Source of the DNA: an uncultured Pseudomonas sp.
GTDB taxonomy: Bacteria > Pseudomonadota > Gammaproteobacteria > Pseudomonadales > Pseudomonadaceae
Assembly (NCBI RefSeq): GCF_946885955.1
Contig: NZ_CAMPHI010000070.1
Location: 1 to 18,290, forward strand
DNA: 18,290 nt
Direction: 5' to 3'
The notes under the pieces: generated by a model
What the model was told of the DNA's origin: nothing
Databases searched by the model: none
Seen by the model: the letters and a program-made list of their open reading frames with translations, nothing else
Translations under genes and position numbers: made by a program
Shown here: positions 1 through 8,325 of the stretch, piece after piece
How the letters are laid out: each line of letters begins with the position of its first letter
How positions within the stretch are numbered: position 1 is the first letter of the stretch

Positions 1-1729
<1,729 letters not shown>

Positions 1730-1766
1730 TCACCAACGTTTAAAGAATATCCAACAGGAGTGTTAC

Positions 1767-2111
1767 ATGAGCTTTTTGAGCTTTTTGGTTCCCGCCGCAT
1801 ACGCTGATGCGGCTGCCCCGGCTGCTGCAGGTCCCGCTGCCGGTTTCGAATGGGTGTTTCTGGTCGGTTTCCTGGTCATTTTCTATCTGATGATCTGGCG
1901 CCCGCAGGCCAAACGCGCCAAAGAGCACAAGAACCTGCTCGGCAATCTGCAAAAGGGTGATGAAGTGGTCACCACTGGCGGTATCGCCGGTAAGGTCGTC
2001 AAGGTCAGCGACGATTTCGTGGTGCTCGAAGTCTCCAGCACCGTCGAATTGAAGATTCAGAAGGTGGCGATCGCGGCCACTTTGCCTAAGGGCACGCTCA
2101 AGGCGATTTAA
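1767..2111 (+). CDS. yajC: YajC, Sec translocon accessory membrane protein
   Basis: YajC is the small inner-membrane partner of the SecDF complex. The 114 residues show a short Ala-rich N-terminus, one transmembrane segment at about 28-44 (EWVFLVGFLVIFYLMIW), then the family RPQAKRAKEH motif and a small cytoplasmic domain with KGDEVVTTGGIAGKV. The start at 1767 follows AACAGGAG (1753-1760) at 6-nt spacing. A longer in-frame reading from 1677 would run through the end of tgt and lacks homology. The gene lies 37 bp after tgt and 62 bp before secD, as in other proteobacterial tgt-yajC-secDF operons. Membrane placement is inferred from hydrophobicity and family knowledge. Confidence 0.96.
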   Translation: MSFLSFLVPAAYADAAAPAAAGPAAGFEWVFLVGFLVIFYLMIWRPQAKRAKEHKNLLGNLQKGDEVVTTGGIAGKVVKVSDDFVVLEVSSTVELKIQKVAIAATLPKGTLKAI

Positions 2112-2133
2112 GTTCAATACCTTTATCACTCGA

Positions 2134-2154
2134 CGGGGCGCTTAATGCGCCCCG
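2134..2154 (+). other. Intercistronic hairpin between yajC and secD
   Basis: The arms CGGGGCGC (2134-2141) and GCGCCCCG (2147-2154) form a perfect 8-bp GC-rich stem with a 5-nt loop, TTAAT. No T-tract follows, so it is not a standard intrinsic terminator. It ends 19 nt before the secD start. It could slow or stabilise the mRNA, or partly attenuate expression. Function is inference. Confidence 0.6.
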
Positions 2155-2173
2155 CGTCATAACGGGCGGCGTC

Positions 2174-4042
2174 ATGCTCAACAAATTCCCCCTCTGGAAG
2201 TACCTGCTGATCCTGGCTGTGCTGGTGATCGGCTTTCTCTATTCCATCCCCAACCTGTATCCGGACGATCCGGCGATCCAGGTCAGCGGCAAAAGCACTG
2301 CCATGCAGGTGCAGCAGGCCGACCTTGACCGCGCCAGTCGCGCCCTGCAGGAGGCCGGGATCGAGGTCAAGTCCACTAGCGTCGCCAATCAGGGCCGTGC
2401 CGGTTTGCTGCGGTTGGCCAAGCAGGCCGATCAGCTGCCAGCCAAGACCGTGGTGAGCAAGACGCTTGGCGACGACTTCGTGGTCGCGCTGAACCTGGCT
2501 CAGACCACGCCGGACTGGCTGCGTAACATCGGCGCCGGGCCGATGAAGCTGGGTCTCGACCTGTCTGGTGGTGTGCACTTCCTGATGGAAGTGGATATGG
2601 AGAAAGCCCTGGAGGCGCGCCTCAAAGTCTACGAGGGTGAAGTCAAAGGCGCGCTCCGCAAGGAGCGTGTGCGCTACCGCAGCCTGCCCGATTTCAACGG
2701 TGCGATTCAGCTGGGCTTCGTCGATGAAGCCACGCTGGAGAAGGCTCAAAGCCTGATCCGCAAGGAATTCAATGACTTCGCGATGACATCCGTCGAGCGC
2801 GATGGTCAGCAAGTGCTGCGCCTGGCCTTGAGCGCGGCCAAGATCGCCGAGATTCGTGAATACTCGATCAAGCAGAACCTGACCACGGTGCGTAACCGGG
2901 TCAACGAGCTGGGCGTTTCCGAACCGCTGGTGCAGCGCCAGGGCGCCAACCGCATCGTCGTCGAGCTGCCCGGCGTGCAGGACACTGCAGAAGCCAAGCG
3001 GATTCTCGGCAAGACCGCCAACCTGGAGTTTCGTCTGGCCGCCGAGCCGGATGCCTCCAGGGCCAGCACCGAGATGTTCGAATTCCGCGAAGCGGGTCGT
3101 CCACCTGCGCAGCTGGAGCGTGATCTGATCATCACCGGCGATCAGGTGACGGATGCCAAGGCCAGCTTTGACGAAAACGGTCGCCCGCAGGTCAATATCC
3201 GCCTGGATGGCCATGGCGGCGAGCTGATGAATCGCGCCACCCGCAACAATGTCGGGCGCAGCATGGCGGTGATCTTTATCGAACAGAAGCCGACAACCCG
3301 CACCATGCGTCAGGTGGTCGACGGCGTCGAGAAGGAAGTTCAGGTCCAGAGCTTCACCGAAGAGAAGAAGATCATCAGCCTGGCGACCATTCAGTCGGCC
3401 CTGGGTAGTCAGTTCCGCATCACCGGGCTGGACGGCCCGGGTGAGTCCACCGAGCTCGCTTTGCTGCTGCGTGCTGGTGGTCTGGCGGCGCCGATGTACT
3501 TCGCTGAAGAGCGCACCATCGGCCCGAGCCTGGGCGCGGACAACATCGGCAAGGGTATCGATGCTTCGCTGTGGGGCATGCTTTTCGTCTCGCTGTTCAT
3601 CATAGCCATCTACCGCCTGTTCGGCGTGCTGGCGACGATAGCCCTGGGGCTCAATATGGTGCTGCTGCTGGCGCTGATGTCGCTGCTCAGTGCGACCCTG
3701 ACGCTGCCGGGGATCGCCGGTATCGTCCTTACCATGGGTATGGCGGTGGATGCCAACGTGCTGATCTTCTCGCGTATTCGCGAGGAAATCGCCAGCGGCA
3801 TGTCGATCCAGCGCGCCATTCATGAAGGCTTCGATCGCGCCTACTCGGCAATCGTCGACGGCAACCTGACCACGCTATTGGTGGGTGGCATCCTGTTCGC
3901 CATGGGTACCGGGCCGGTCAAAGGCTTTGCGGTAACCCTGTCGCTGGGCATTCTCACTTCGATGTTCACTGCCGTTCTGGTGACTCGTGCCATGGTCAAC
4001 TTGAGCTTCGGCGGGCGAGACCTGAAGAAGTTGTGGATTTAA
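2174..4042 (+). CDS. secD: SecD, protein translocase subunit
   Basis: SecD works with SecF to use the proton-motive force for late steps of protein export through SecYEG. The 622 residues show an N-terminal membrane helix (about 10-27), a large periplasmic region starting with the family motif LGLDLSGGVHFLMEVD (126-141), and a C-terminal bundle of membrane helices (about 465-610). The functional TM4 motif MGMAVDANVLIFSRIREE carries D526, at the place of the conserved proton-pathway Asp of E. coli SecD. The start (MLNKFPLWKY) is conserved in Pseudomonas, but the upstream AACGGGCGGCGTC is only a weak Shine-Dalgarno match. secF follows 9 nt after the stop. The gene is complete with no anomalies. 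Confidence 0.98.
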   Translation: MLNKFPLWKYLLILAVLVIGFLYSIPNLYPDDPAIQVSGKSTAMQVQQADLDRASRALQEAGIEVKSTSVANQGRAGLLRLAKQADQLPAKTVVSKTLGDDFVVALNLAQTTPDWLRNIGAGPMKLGLDLSGGVHFLMEVDMEKALEARLKVYEGEVKGALRKERVRYRSLPDFNGAIQLGFVDEATLEKAQSLIRKEFNDFAMTSVERDGQQVLRLALSAAKIAEIREYSIKQNLTTVRNRVNELGVSEPLVQRQGANRIVVELPGVQDTAEAKRILGKTANLEFRLAAEPDASRASTEMFEFREAGRPPAQLERDLIITGDQVTDAKASFDENGRPQVNIRLDGHGGELMNRATRNNVGRSMAVIFIEQKPTTRTMRQVVDGVEKEVQVQSFTEEKKIISLATIQSALGSQFRITGLDGPGESTELALLLRAGGLAAPMYFAEERTIGPSLGADNIGKGIDASLWGMLFVSLFIIAIYRLFGVLATIALGLNMVLLLALMSLLSATLTLPGIAGIVLTMGMAVDANVLIFSRIREEIASGMSIQRAIHEGFDRAYSAIVDGNLTTLLVGGILFAMGTGPVKGFAVTLSLGILTSMFTAVLVTRAMVNLSFGGRDLKKLWI

Positions 4043-4051
4043 GGGGCTGAG

Positions 4052-4957
4052 ATGAATCGTGTAATCAACTTTATGGGCGTTCGCCACATTGCGATCGCCA
4101 TGACCATCCTGTTAACCCTGATCGCACTGGGTAGCCTGGCGATCAAGGGTTTGAACTTCGGCCTGGACTTTACCGGTGGCACCCAGATCGAGTTCGCTTA
4201 CGAGGAGGTGGCCGACCTCGGCAAGATCCGTCAGCAACTGGCCAGTGCCGGTTATGGCGACGCGGTCGTGCAAAGTTTCGGCGCTACCACCGATGTGGTG
4301 GTACGCATGCAGGGCGACGATCCGGGTCTGGGCAACAAGCTGGCGCTGGTGCTGCGCCAGGCCGGCGACAAGCTGGAGGTCAGCAAGGTCGAGTTCGTCG
4401 GGCCGCAGGTTGGCGAGGAGCTGCGCGACCAGGGTGGCCTCGGTATGCTGCTGGCGCTTGGCGGGGTCATGTTGTACCTGGCCTTCCGCTTTCAATGGAA
4501 ATTCTCCATGGGCGCCTTCGTTACATTGGTGCACGACGTAATAGTTACCTTGGGTTTTATCTCGTTCTTCCAGATCACTTTCGATCTGACGGTGCTCGCG
4601 GCGTTGCTGGCAATCATCGGCTACTCGTTGAACGACACCATCGTGGTATTCGACCGTGTCCGGGAGAATTTTCGGTTGCTGCGCAAGGCCAGTTTGATCG
4701 AGAACATCAACATCTCGACCACTCAGACCTTGCTACGTACTTTGGCGACTTCGATTTCCACCTTGCTGGCCATTGCGGCATTGCTGGTGTTCGGTGGCGA
4801 TAATCTGTTCGGTTTTGCGGTCGCGCTGTTCGTCGGGGTACTGGTCGGTACCTACTCGTCGATCTACATCTCCAACGTTGTGCTGGTTTGGCTCGACCTG
4901 CGCGTCGAGGACCTGATCCCGCCGGTGGTGGCCGAGGAAGTCGACGAGCGTCCCTGA
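4052..4957 (+). CDS. secF: SecF, protein translocase subunit
   Basis: SecF is the second half of the SecDF export motor in the inner membrane. The 301 residues show an N-terminal helix (about 12-32), the SecF signature GLDFTGGTQIEF (37-48), a short periplasmic domain and a five-helix bundle from about residue 130. The conserved IIGYSLNDTIVVFDRVREN motif carries D195 and D201. The start lies 9 nt after the secD stop and follows AAGGGG at the junction, giving tight coupling. The C-terminal tail is short and acidic. It appears to be the last gene of the queA-tgt-yajC-secDF unit; downstream is an inverted repeat rather than a classical terminator. Confidence 0.98.
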   Translation: MNRVINFMGVRHIAIAMTILLTLIALGSLAIKGLNFGLDFTGGTQIEFAYEEVADLGKIRQQLASAGYGDAVVQSFGATTDVVVRMQGDDPGLGNKLALVLRQAGDKLEVSKVEFVGPQVGEELRDQGGLGMLLALGGVMLYLAFRFQWKFSMGAFVTLVHDVIVTLGFISFFQITFDLTVLAALLAIIGYSLNDTIVVFDRVRENFRLLRKASLIENINISTTQTLLRTLATSISTLLAIAALLVFGGDNLFGFAVALFVGVLVGTYSSIYISNVVLVWLDLRVEDLIPPVVAEEVDERP

Positions 4958-4963
4958 TCGCCG

Positions 4964-5011
4964 ATTGGTTCATGGTTTCAGTGGTGCAAAAGGCCATTAA
5001 CATGAACCAAT
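4964..5011 (+). repeat. 11-bp perfect inverted repeat downstream of secF
   Basis: ATTGGTTCATG (4964-4974) and CATGAACCAAT (5001-5011) are perfect inverse copies separated by 26 nt. The arms are AT-rich and only TTTC follows, so it is a poor intrinsic terminator. It lies between the secF stop and the next gene start (124-bp gap) and could be an mRNA 3'-end structure or a protein-binding site. The right arm also contains GAACC, which resembles an ECF-sigma -35 core. Confidence 0.65.
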
Positions 5012-5081
5012 TTCACCTGGTCGTTGTCATAGGCTTAGGCCGGGCGTAACTCGCCTGGCGGCATCGATCAGGAGTTTCACT

Positions 5082-5618
5082 ATGAACAAGTCAATGGTTG
5101 TTGGTGCTGTACTGGGTGCTGTCGCCGTCACGGCTGGCGGTGCTTTTGCGACCTACAGCCTGGTTGGTGGTCCCGAATACGCCGAAGTGCTGGCTGTAAA
5201 ACCCATCAAGGAGACCATCAGGACCCCCCGCCAGGTTTGCCAGGATGTAACCGTGACCCGCCAGCGGCCCGTGCAGGATCAGCACAAGATTGCCGGTACG
5301 GCAATCGGTGCGGTGGTCGGCGGTCTGCTCGGTAGTCAGGTCGGTGGCGGCAACGGCAAGAAGCTCGCTACCGTTGCCGGTGCGGTTGGTGGCGGTTATG
5401 CCGGTAACAAGGTGCAGGGCAGTATGCAGGCCAACGATACCTATACGACCACTGAAACCCGCTGCAACACGGTGACGGATACCAGCGAGAAGCTGGTTGG
5501 TTACGACGTCAAATATCAGCTCGATGGCAAGGAAGGGCAGGTGCGGATGGATAGTGATCCGGGCAGTCGCATTCCAGTCGAGGACGGTCGCCTGGTGTTG
5601 ACTAAAAATACCAACTGA
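5082..5618 (+). CDS. Glycine-zipper 2TM domain protein (17-kDa surface antigen-like), function unknown
   Basis: I recognise the domain but not a biochemical role. The 178 residues begin with a signal-like hydrophobic segment (about 5-26, Gly/Ala-rich) without a lipobox Cys. A central glycine-zipper hairpin follows (about 71-113: IAGTAIGAVVGGLLGSQ, then VAGAVGGGYAGNK). The C-terminal part is polar and likely periplasmic, with GYDVKYQLDGKEGQVRMD. The repeat type matches the Rick_17kDa/glycine-zipper 2TM family, found in envelope proteins such as SlyB. Two cysteines, C53 and C128, flank the zipper and could form a disulfide if exported. The start follows AGGAG (5070-5074) at 7 nt. It appears to be monocistronic, with a strong terminator downstream. 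The same gene occupies this place in other pseudomonads. Confidence 0.88.
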   Translation: MNKSMVVGAVLGAVAVTAGGAFATYSLVGGPEYAEVLAVKPIKETIRTPRQVCQDVTVTRQRPVQDQHKIAGTAIGAVVGGLLGSQVGGGNGKKLATVAGAVGGGYAGNKVQGSMQANDTYTTTETRCNTVTDTSEKLVGYDVKYQLDGKEGQVRMDSDPGSRIPVEDGRLVLTKNTN

Positions 5619-5631
5619 ATCGAACGCTAAT

Positions 5632-5660
5632 AAAAAAAGCGCCTTTTAGGCGCTTTTTTT
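5632..5660. terminator. Bidirectional rho-independent terminator
   Basis: A perfect 12-bp inverted repeat (A7-GCGCC at 5632-5643, GGCGC-T7 at 5649-5660) has a 5-nt TTTTA loop. The A-tract on one side and the T-tract on the other make it a terminator on both strands. It sits between the convergent stops of the glycine-zipper gene (5618) and suhB (5673). Outer 8-bp arms AACGCTAA (5623-5630) and TTAGCGTT (5673-5680) surround it; the right one includes the suhB stop codon. Confidence 0.95.
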
Positions 5661-5672
5661 ATGGGAGCCAGC

Positions 5673-6488
5673 TTAGCGTTTCAGTGAAGCCGACAGGTGC
5701 GGCTGGATCGCAGTCAATACGGCTTTGAAGCACTTGGTATTGCCAGCCACGATCTGGCCTTTTTCGAGGAATTCATGGCCGCCACTGAAATCGCTGATCA
5801 GGCCGCCGGCCTCTTGGATCAGCAGTGCGCCGGCTGCCATGTCCCACTCGGAGAGGCCGAACTCCCAGAACGCATCGAAACGACCGGCGGCGACGTAGGC
5901 CAGATCCAGGCTGGCGGCCCCGGCACGGCGTATGCCGGCGGTCTGGCCAACCAGGCTGCGGAACATGCCCAGGTAGTTTTCCAGGTTGTCCATCTGGCTG
6001 TCGCGGAACGGGAAGCCGGTGCCGAGGAGGGCGCCTTCCAGGCTCTTGCGTGGGCTGACGCGCAGGCGGCGGCCATTGAGGGCGGCGCCACGACCGCGGC
6101 TGGCGGTGAATTCTTCCTGGCGTACCGGGTCGATGATCACGGCGTGTTCCAGGCGACCGCGGTATTTGCAGGCGATGCTGACCGCGAAGTGCGGGATGCC
6201 GCGGACGAAGTTGGTGGTGCCGTCCAGCGGATCGATGATCCACAGGTAGTCGGCGCCGTCGCCGCTACCTTCGATCAGGCCGCCTTCCTCGCCGAGAAAG
6301 CCGTGATTCGGATAGGCCTTGCGCAGTGCCTGGATGATCAGTTGCTCGGCGGAGCGATCGATTTCGGTCACGTAATCTTTGGCATCTTTCTCGTCGACCG
6401 AGATGACGTCCAAGCGTTCGGTAGAGCGGAAGATCATTTCACCGGCGCTACGGGCTGCGCGCAGCGCGATGTTCAGCATAGGCTGCAT
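5673..6488 (-). CDS. suhB: SuhB, inositol-1-monophosphatase family protein
   Basis: SuhB belongs to the Mg2+-dependent inositol monophosphatase family. In E. coli it acts in the rRNA transcription antitermination complex, and in P. aeruginosa it is reported to affect virulence gene regulation. The 271 residues contain the complete metal site: GEEG with E67/E68, the DPLDGTTN motif (D86, D89) and WDMAAG with D216. No catalytic residue is missing, so phosphatase activity is likely. The start (reverse-strand ATG at 6488-6486) is preceded on that strand by AGGTGA at about 7 nt. It is the only minus-strand gene here, divergent from trmJ and convergent with the glycine-zipper gene. Confidence 0.97.
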   Translation of the reverse strand: MQPMLNIALRAARSAGEMIFRSTERLDVISVDEKDAKDYVTEIDRSAEQLIIQALRKAYPNHGFLGEEGGLIEGSGDGADYLWIIDPLDGTTNFVRGIPHFAVSIACKYRGRLEHAVIIDPVRQEEFTASRGRGAALNGRRLRVSPRKSLEGALLGTGFPFRDSQMDNLENYLGMFRSLVGQTAGIRRAGAASLDLAYVAAGRFDAFWEFGLSEWDMAAGALLIQEAGGLISDFSGGHEFLEKGQIVAGNTKCFKAVLTAIQPHLSASLKR

Positions 6489-6580
6489 GGATGGTTCACC
6501 TGGGTCGTTAAAGAAAGCCGGCCATGTTAGCAGAAAAGCCGATCGGTTGAAGTGCCGTCTGTGTCTTGCATGGCATTAAT

Positions 6581-6611
6581 GAGGGGGCTTCTGTAAGATT
6601 TGCTCCCCCTC
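6581..6611. promoter_or_regulatory. Inverted repeat in the suhB-trmJ divergent spacer
   Basis: The 146-bp spacer (6489-6634) must hold the starts of both transcripts. GAGGGGG (6581-6587) and CCCCCTC (6605-6611) are perfect 7-bp inverse arms. The loop between them contains TAAGAT (6594-6599), a fair -10 match for trmJ, but I see no good -35 at 16-18 bp. On the other strand TAACAT near 6525 could be a suhB -10. Promoter identity is low confidence; only the repeat is directly seen. Confidence 0.4.
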
Positions 6612-6634
6612 CGCTGTCCGTGTGAGTGTTCGTT

Positions 6635-7414
6635 TTGCTGGAAAATATTCGCGTAGTGTTGGTCAACACCAGTCATCCCGGCAATATCGGTGGCGCGGCG
6701 CGGGCCATGAAAAACATGGGGCTGTCGCGCTTGGTGCTGGTCGATCCGCAGGAATTTCCCAGCGGCGATGCTGTCGCGCGTGCATCGGGCGCAACCGATA
6801 TCCTCGATGGGGCGCAGGTGGTCGAGACCCTCGAGCAGGCGTTGGTCGGTTGCAGTCTGGTATTGGGTACCAGTGCACGTGATAGGCGTATTCCCTGGCC
6901 ATTGCTCGATCCACGCGAGTGCGGAGTCAATAGTTGTGAGCAGGCTATGCAGGGCGGCGAGGTGGCGTTGGTGTTCGGTCGTGAGTATGCCGGCCTGACC
7001 AATGAGGAGCTGCAGCGCTGTCACTTTCATGTGCATATACCCTCCGACCCGGATTTCAGCTCGTTGAATCTGGCTGCGGCGGTGCAGGTTCTGGCTTATG
7101 AAGTGCGCATGGCCTGGTTGGCGGCGCAGAACAAGCCAACCAAGACACCGAAGCTGGAAACCACGGCGATCCAGAGTTCGCAGCCGGTCACCGCGGACGA
7201 ATTGGAGTCGTTCTACGTGCATCTGGAGCAGGCCCTGGTGGAGATAGGCTTTCTCGATCCGGCCAAACCGCGGCATCTGATGAGTCGTTTGCGCCGCTTG
7301 TACGGGCGCAGCGCGGTGAGTAAGTTGGAGATGAATATTTTGCGCGGCATTTTGACCGAAACGGTCAAGGCGGCGCGGGGCGAGCACCATAAACAGGGGA
7401 AGTCTGATGTTTGA
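6635..7414 (+). CDS. trmJ: TrmJ, tRNA (cytidine/uridine-32) 2'-O-methyltransferase
   Basis: TrmJ is a SPOUT-class enzyme that 2'-O-methylates nucleotide 32 of several tRNAs using S-adenosylmethionine. In P. aeruginosa this modification has been linked to oxidative-stress tolerance. The sequence shows the family N-terminus [16 protein letters not shown], then [14 protein letters not shown], the SAM-knot motifs [13 protein letters not shown] and [11 protein letters not shown], and a C-terminal coiled tail with LRRLYGR and NILRGIL. I chose TTG at 6635 because TrmJ proteins begin MLxNIR at exactly this point, giving 259 residues. GTG at 6626 (262 residues) is the alternative; neither has a strong Shine-Dalgarno sequence, though a GAG lies 8 nt before 6635. 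The stop overlaps cysE by 8 nt. Confidence 0.95.
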   Translation: MLENIRVVLVNTSHPGNIGGAARAMKNMGLSRLVLVDPQEFPSGDAVARASGATDILDGAQVVETLEQALVGCSLVLGTSARDRRIPWPLLDPRECGVNSCEQAMQGGEVALVFGREYAGLTNEELQRCHFHVHIPSDPDFSSLNLAAAVQVLAYEVRMAWLAAQNKPTKTPKLETTAIQSSQPVTADELESFYVHLEQALVEIGFLDPAKPRHLMSRLRRLYGRSAVSKLEMNILRGILTETVKAARGEHHKQGKSDV

Positions 7415-8186
7415 ACGCATGCAAGAGGATATCCAGAGCGTATTCCATCGCGATCCCGCGGCGCGTAATACCTTGGAGGTCGTCACCTGTTATCCCGGTT
7501 TGCATGCGGTCTGGTTGCATCGTTTGTCCCATGCCTTGTGGAGCAATGGCTGGAAGTGGCTGGCGCGGGTGGTGTCGAATTTCGGGCGTTGGGTTACCGG
7601 TATAGAGATTCATCCGGGGGCGAAAATCGGTCGACGTTTCTTTATCGATCACGGCATGGGCATTGTCATCGGTGAAACCGCAGAGATCGGCAACGATGTC
7701 ACGCTCTATCAGGGGGTAACCCTGGGCGGCACCAGCTGGAACAAGGGCAAGCGCCACCCGACTTTGGAGGATGGTGTGGTGGTTGGCGCGGGCGCCAAGG
7801 TGCTCGGGCCTTTCACCGTGGGCGAGGGCGCCAAGATCGGCTCTAATGCGGTGGTGACCAAGGCAGTGCCGGCTGGCGCTACGGCGGTCGGTATTCCGGC
7901 GCGGATCATCGCCAAGGTGGATGACGAGCAGCAGGCCAAGCGTCAGGCCATCGCGGAGAAGATCGGCTTCGATGCCTATGGTGTGGGGCAGGACATGCCG
8001 GATCCGGTTGCACGGGCTATCGGTCAGATGCTCGACCACCTGCATGCGGTGGATGGGCGCCTGCAGGGCATGTGTGGAGCGCTTAAAGCGCTGGGTAGCG
8101 ACTATTGCGCCAAGGATCTGCCGGAGTTGCGCGACGAGGACTTCGCCGGGGTGGTCAAAGAGGTGGATGACAAGCCCGTCGCCTGA
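7407..8186 (+). CDS. cysE: CysE, serine O-acetyltransferase
   Basis: CysE makes O-acetylserine from serine and acetyl-CoA, the committed step of cysteine synthesis. The 259 residues contain the left-handed beta-helix hexapeptide repeats (about 64-165) with [22 protein letters not shown], the loop [14 protein letters not shown] and VGIPARI. H82 lies at the place of the catalytic His158 of E. coli. The residue matching E. coli Asp143 is E67 (GIEIHP). It lacks the long N-terminal helical domain of E. coli CysE and instead has a helical C-terminal extension of about 85 residues, as in shorter CysE/NifP types. The start follows AGGGGA and lies inside the end of trmJ. It sits upstream of the isc operon, whose IscS consumes cysteine. 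Confidence 0.96.
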   Translation: MFERMQEDIQSVFHRDPAARNTLEVVTCYPGLHAVWLHRLSHALWSNGWKWLARVVSNFGRWVTGIEIHPGAKIGRRFFIDHGMGIVIGETAEIGNDVTLYQGVTLGGTSWNKGKRHPTLEDGVVVGAGAKVLGPFTVGEGAKIGSNAVVTKAVPAGATAVGIPARIIAKVDDEQQAKRQAIAEKIGFDAYGVGQDMPDPVARAIGQMLDHLHAVDGRLQGMCGALKALGSDYCAKDLPELRDEDFAGVVKEVDDKPVA

Positions 8187-8206
8187 TGCGTGCGGGCTTG
8201 CATTTT
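8171..8206 (+). terminator. Terminator-like hairpin overlapping the cysE stop codon
   Basis: CAAGCCCG (8171-8178, inside cysE) pairs with CGGGCTTG (8193-8200). An inner CGC/GCG stem (8180-8182 with 8188-8190) encloses the stop codon TGA at 8184-8186. The tail CATTTTGC carries only four Ts, so termination may be partial. It would separate trmJ-cysE from iscR. Confidence 0.6.
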
Positions 8207-8235
8207 GCTATTATTTGCGTCCTTCAGTCGCAGCT

Positions 8236-8260
8236 AATCCCGAGTGAATTGATAGGTCTT
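8236..8260 (+). promoter_or_regulatory. Possible second IscR type 1-like site (upstream)
   Basis: Compared by eye with the E. coli type 1 IscR consensus, this 25-bp stretch agrees at about 16 of 25 positions, with CCCGAGTGAATTG as its core. It abuts the better site at 8261. It is weak on its own; the tandem position is the main support. Confidence 0.4.
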
Positions 8261-8285
8261 ATAGTTGACTTAAATGCTCGGGAAT
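8261..8285 (+). promoter_or_regulatory. IscR type 1 binding site (operator of iscR)
   Basis: The stretch from ATAGTTGACT through CTCGGGAAT agrees at about 21 of 25 positions with the E. coli type 1 consensus for [2Fe-2S]-IscR. It covers the iscR -35 hexamer, which suits autorepression when clusters are plentiful. The match is by eye; binding is inferred. Confidence 0.75.
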
Positions 8286-8293
8286 TGCATACT
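8265..8293 (+). promoter_or_regulatory. Promoter of the isc operon
   Basis: TTGACT (8265-8270) is a 5/6 -35 match. A 17-bp spacer leads to CATACT (8288-8293), a 4/6 -10 match. Transcription would begin near 8300, giving a leader of only about 26 nt before the iscR ATG. The -35 lies within the predicted IscR operator. Confidence 0.75.
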
Positions 8294-8325
8294 CGCGTCA
8301 AATTGTGATTCCGCGGTAATCCTCC

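Noticed and set aside
2126..3823. Long open frame on the minus strand (565 codons) opposite secD
   Set aside because: It lies entirely within conserved secD (plus the spacer), its product is His/Gln/Arg/Leu-rich with no recognisable domain, and such antisense frames are common in GC-rich coding DNA.
5697..6530. Plus-strand open frame of 277 codons opposite suhB
   Set aside because: Ala/Gly/Asp-rich antisense product without domains; suhB on the minus strand has a complete metal-binding site and a good ribosome site.
6571..6604. Sigma-54-like TGGCA ... TTGCT in front of trmJ
   Set aside because: The GG and GC elements are not at the required 10-bp separation (GG at 6572-6573, no GC at 6584-6585).
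6527..7486. Minus-strand open frame of 319 codons across trmJ and the start of cysE
   Set aside because: It is the shadow of trmJ, with no recognisable protein family; its start lies within cysE.
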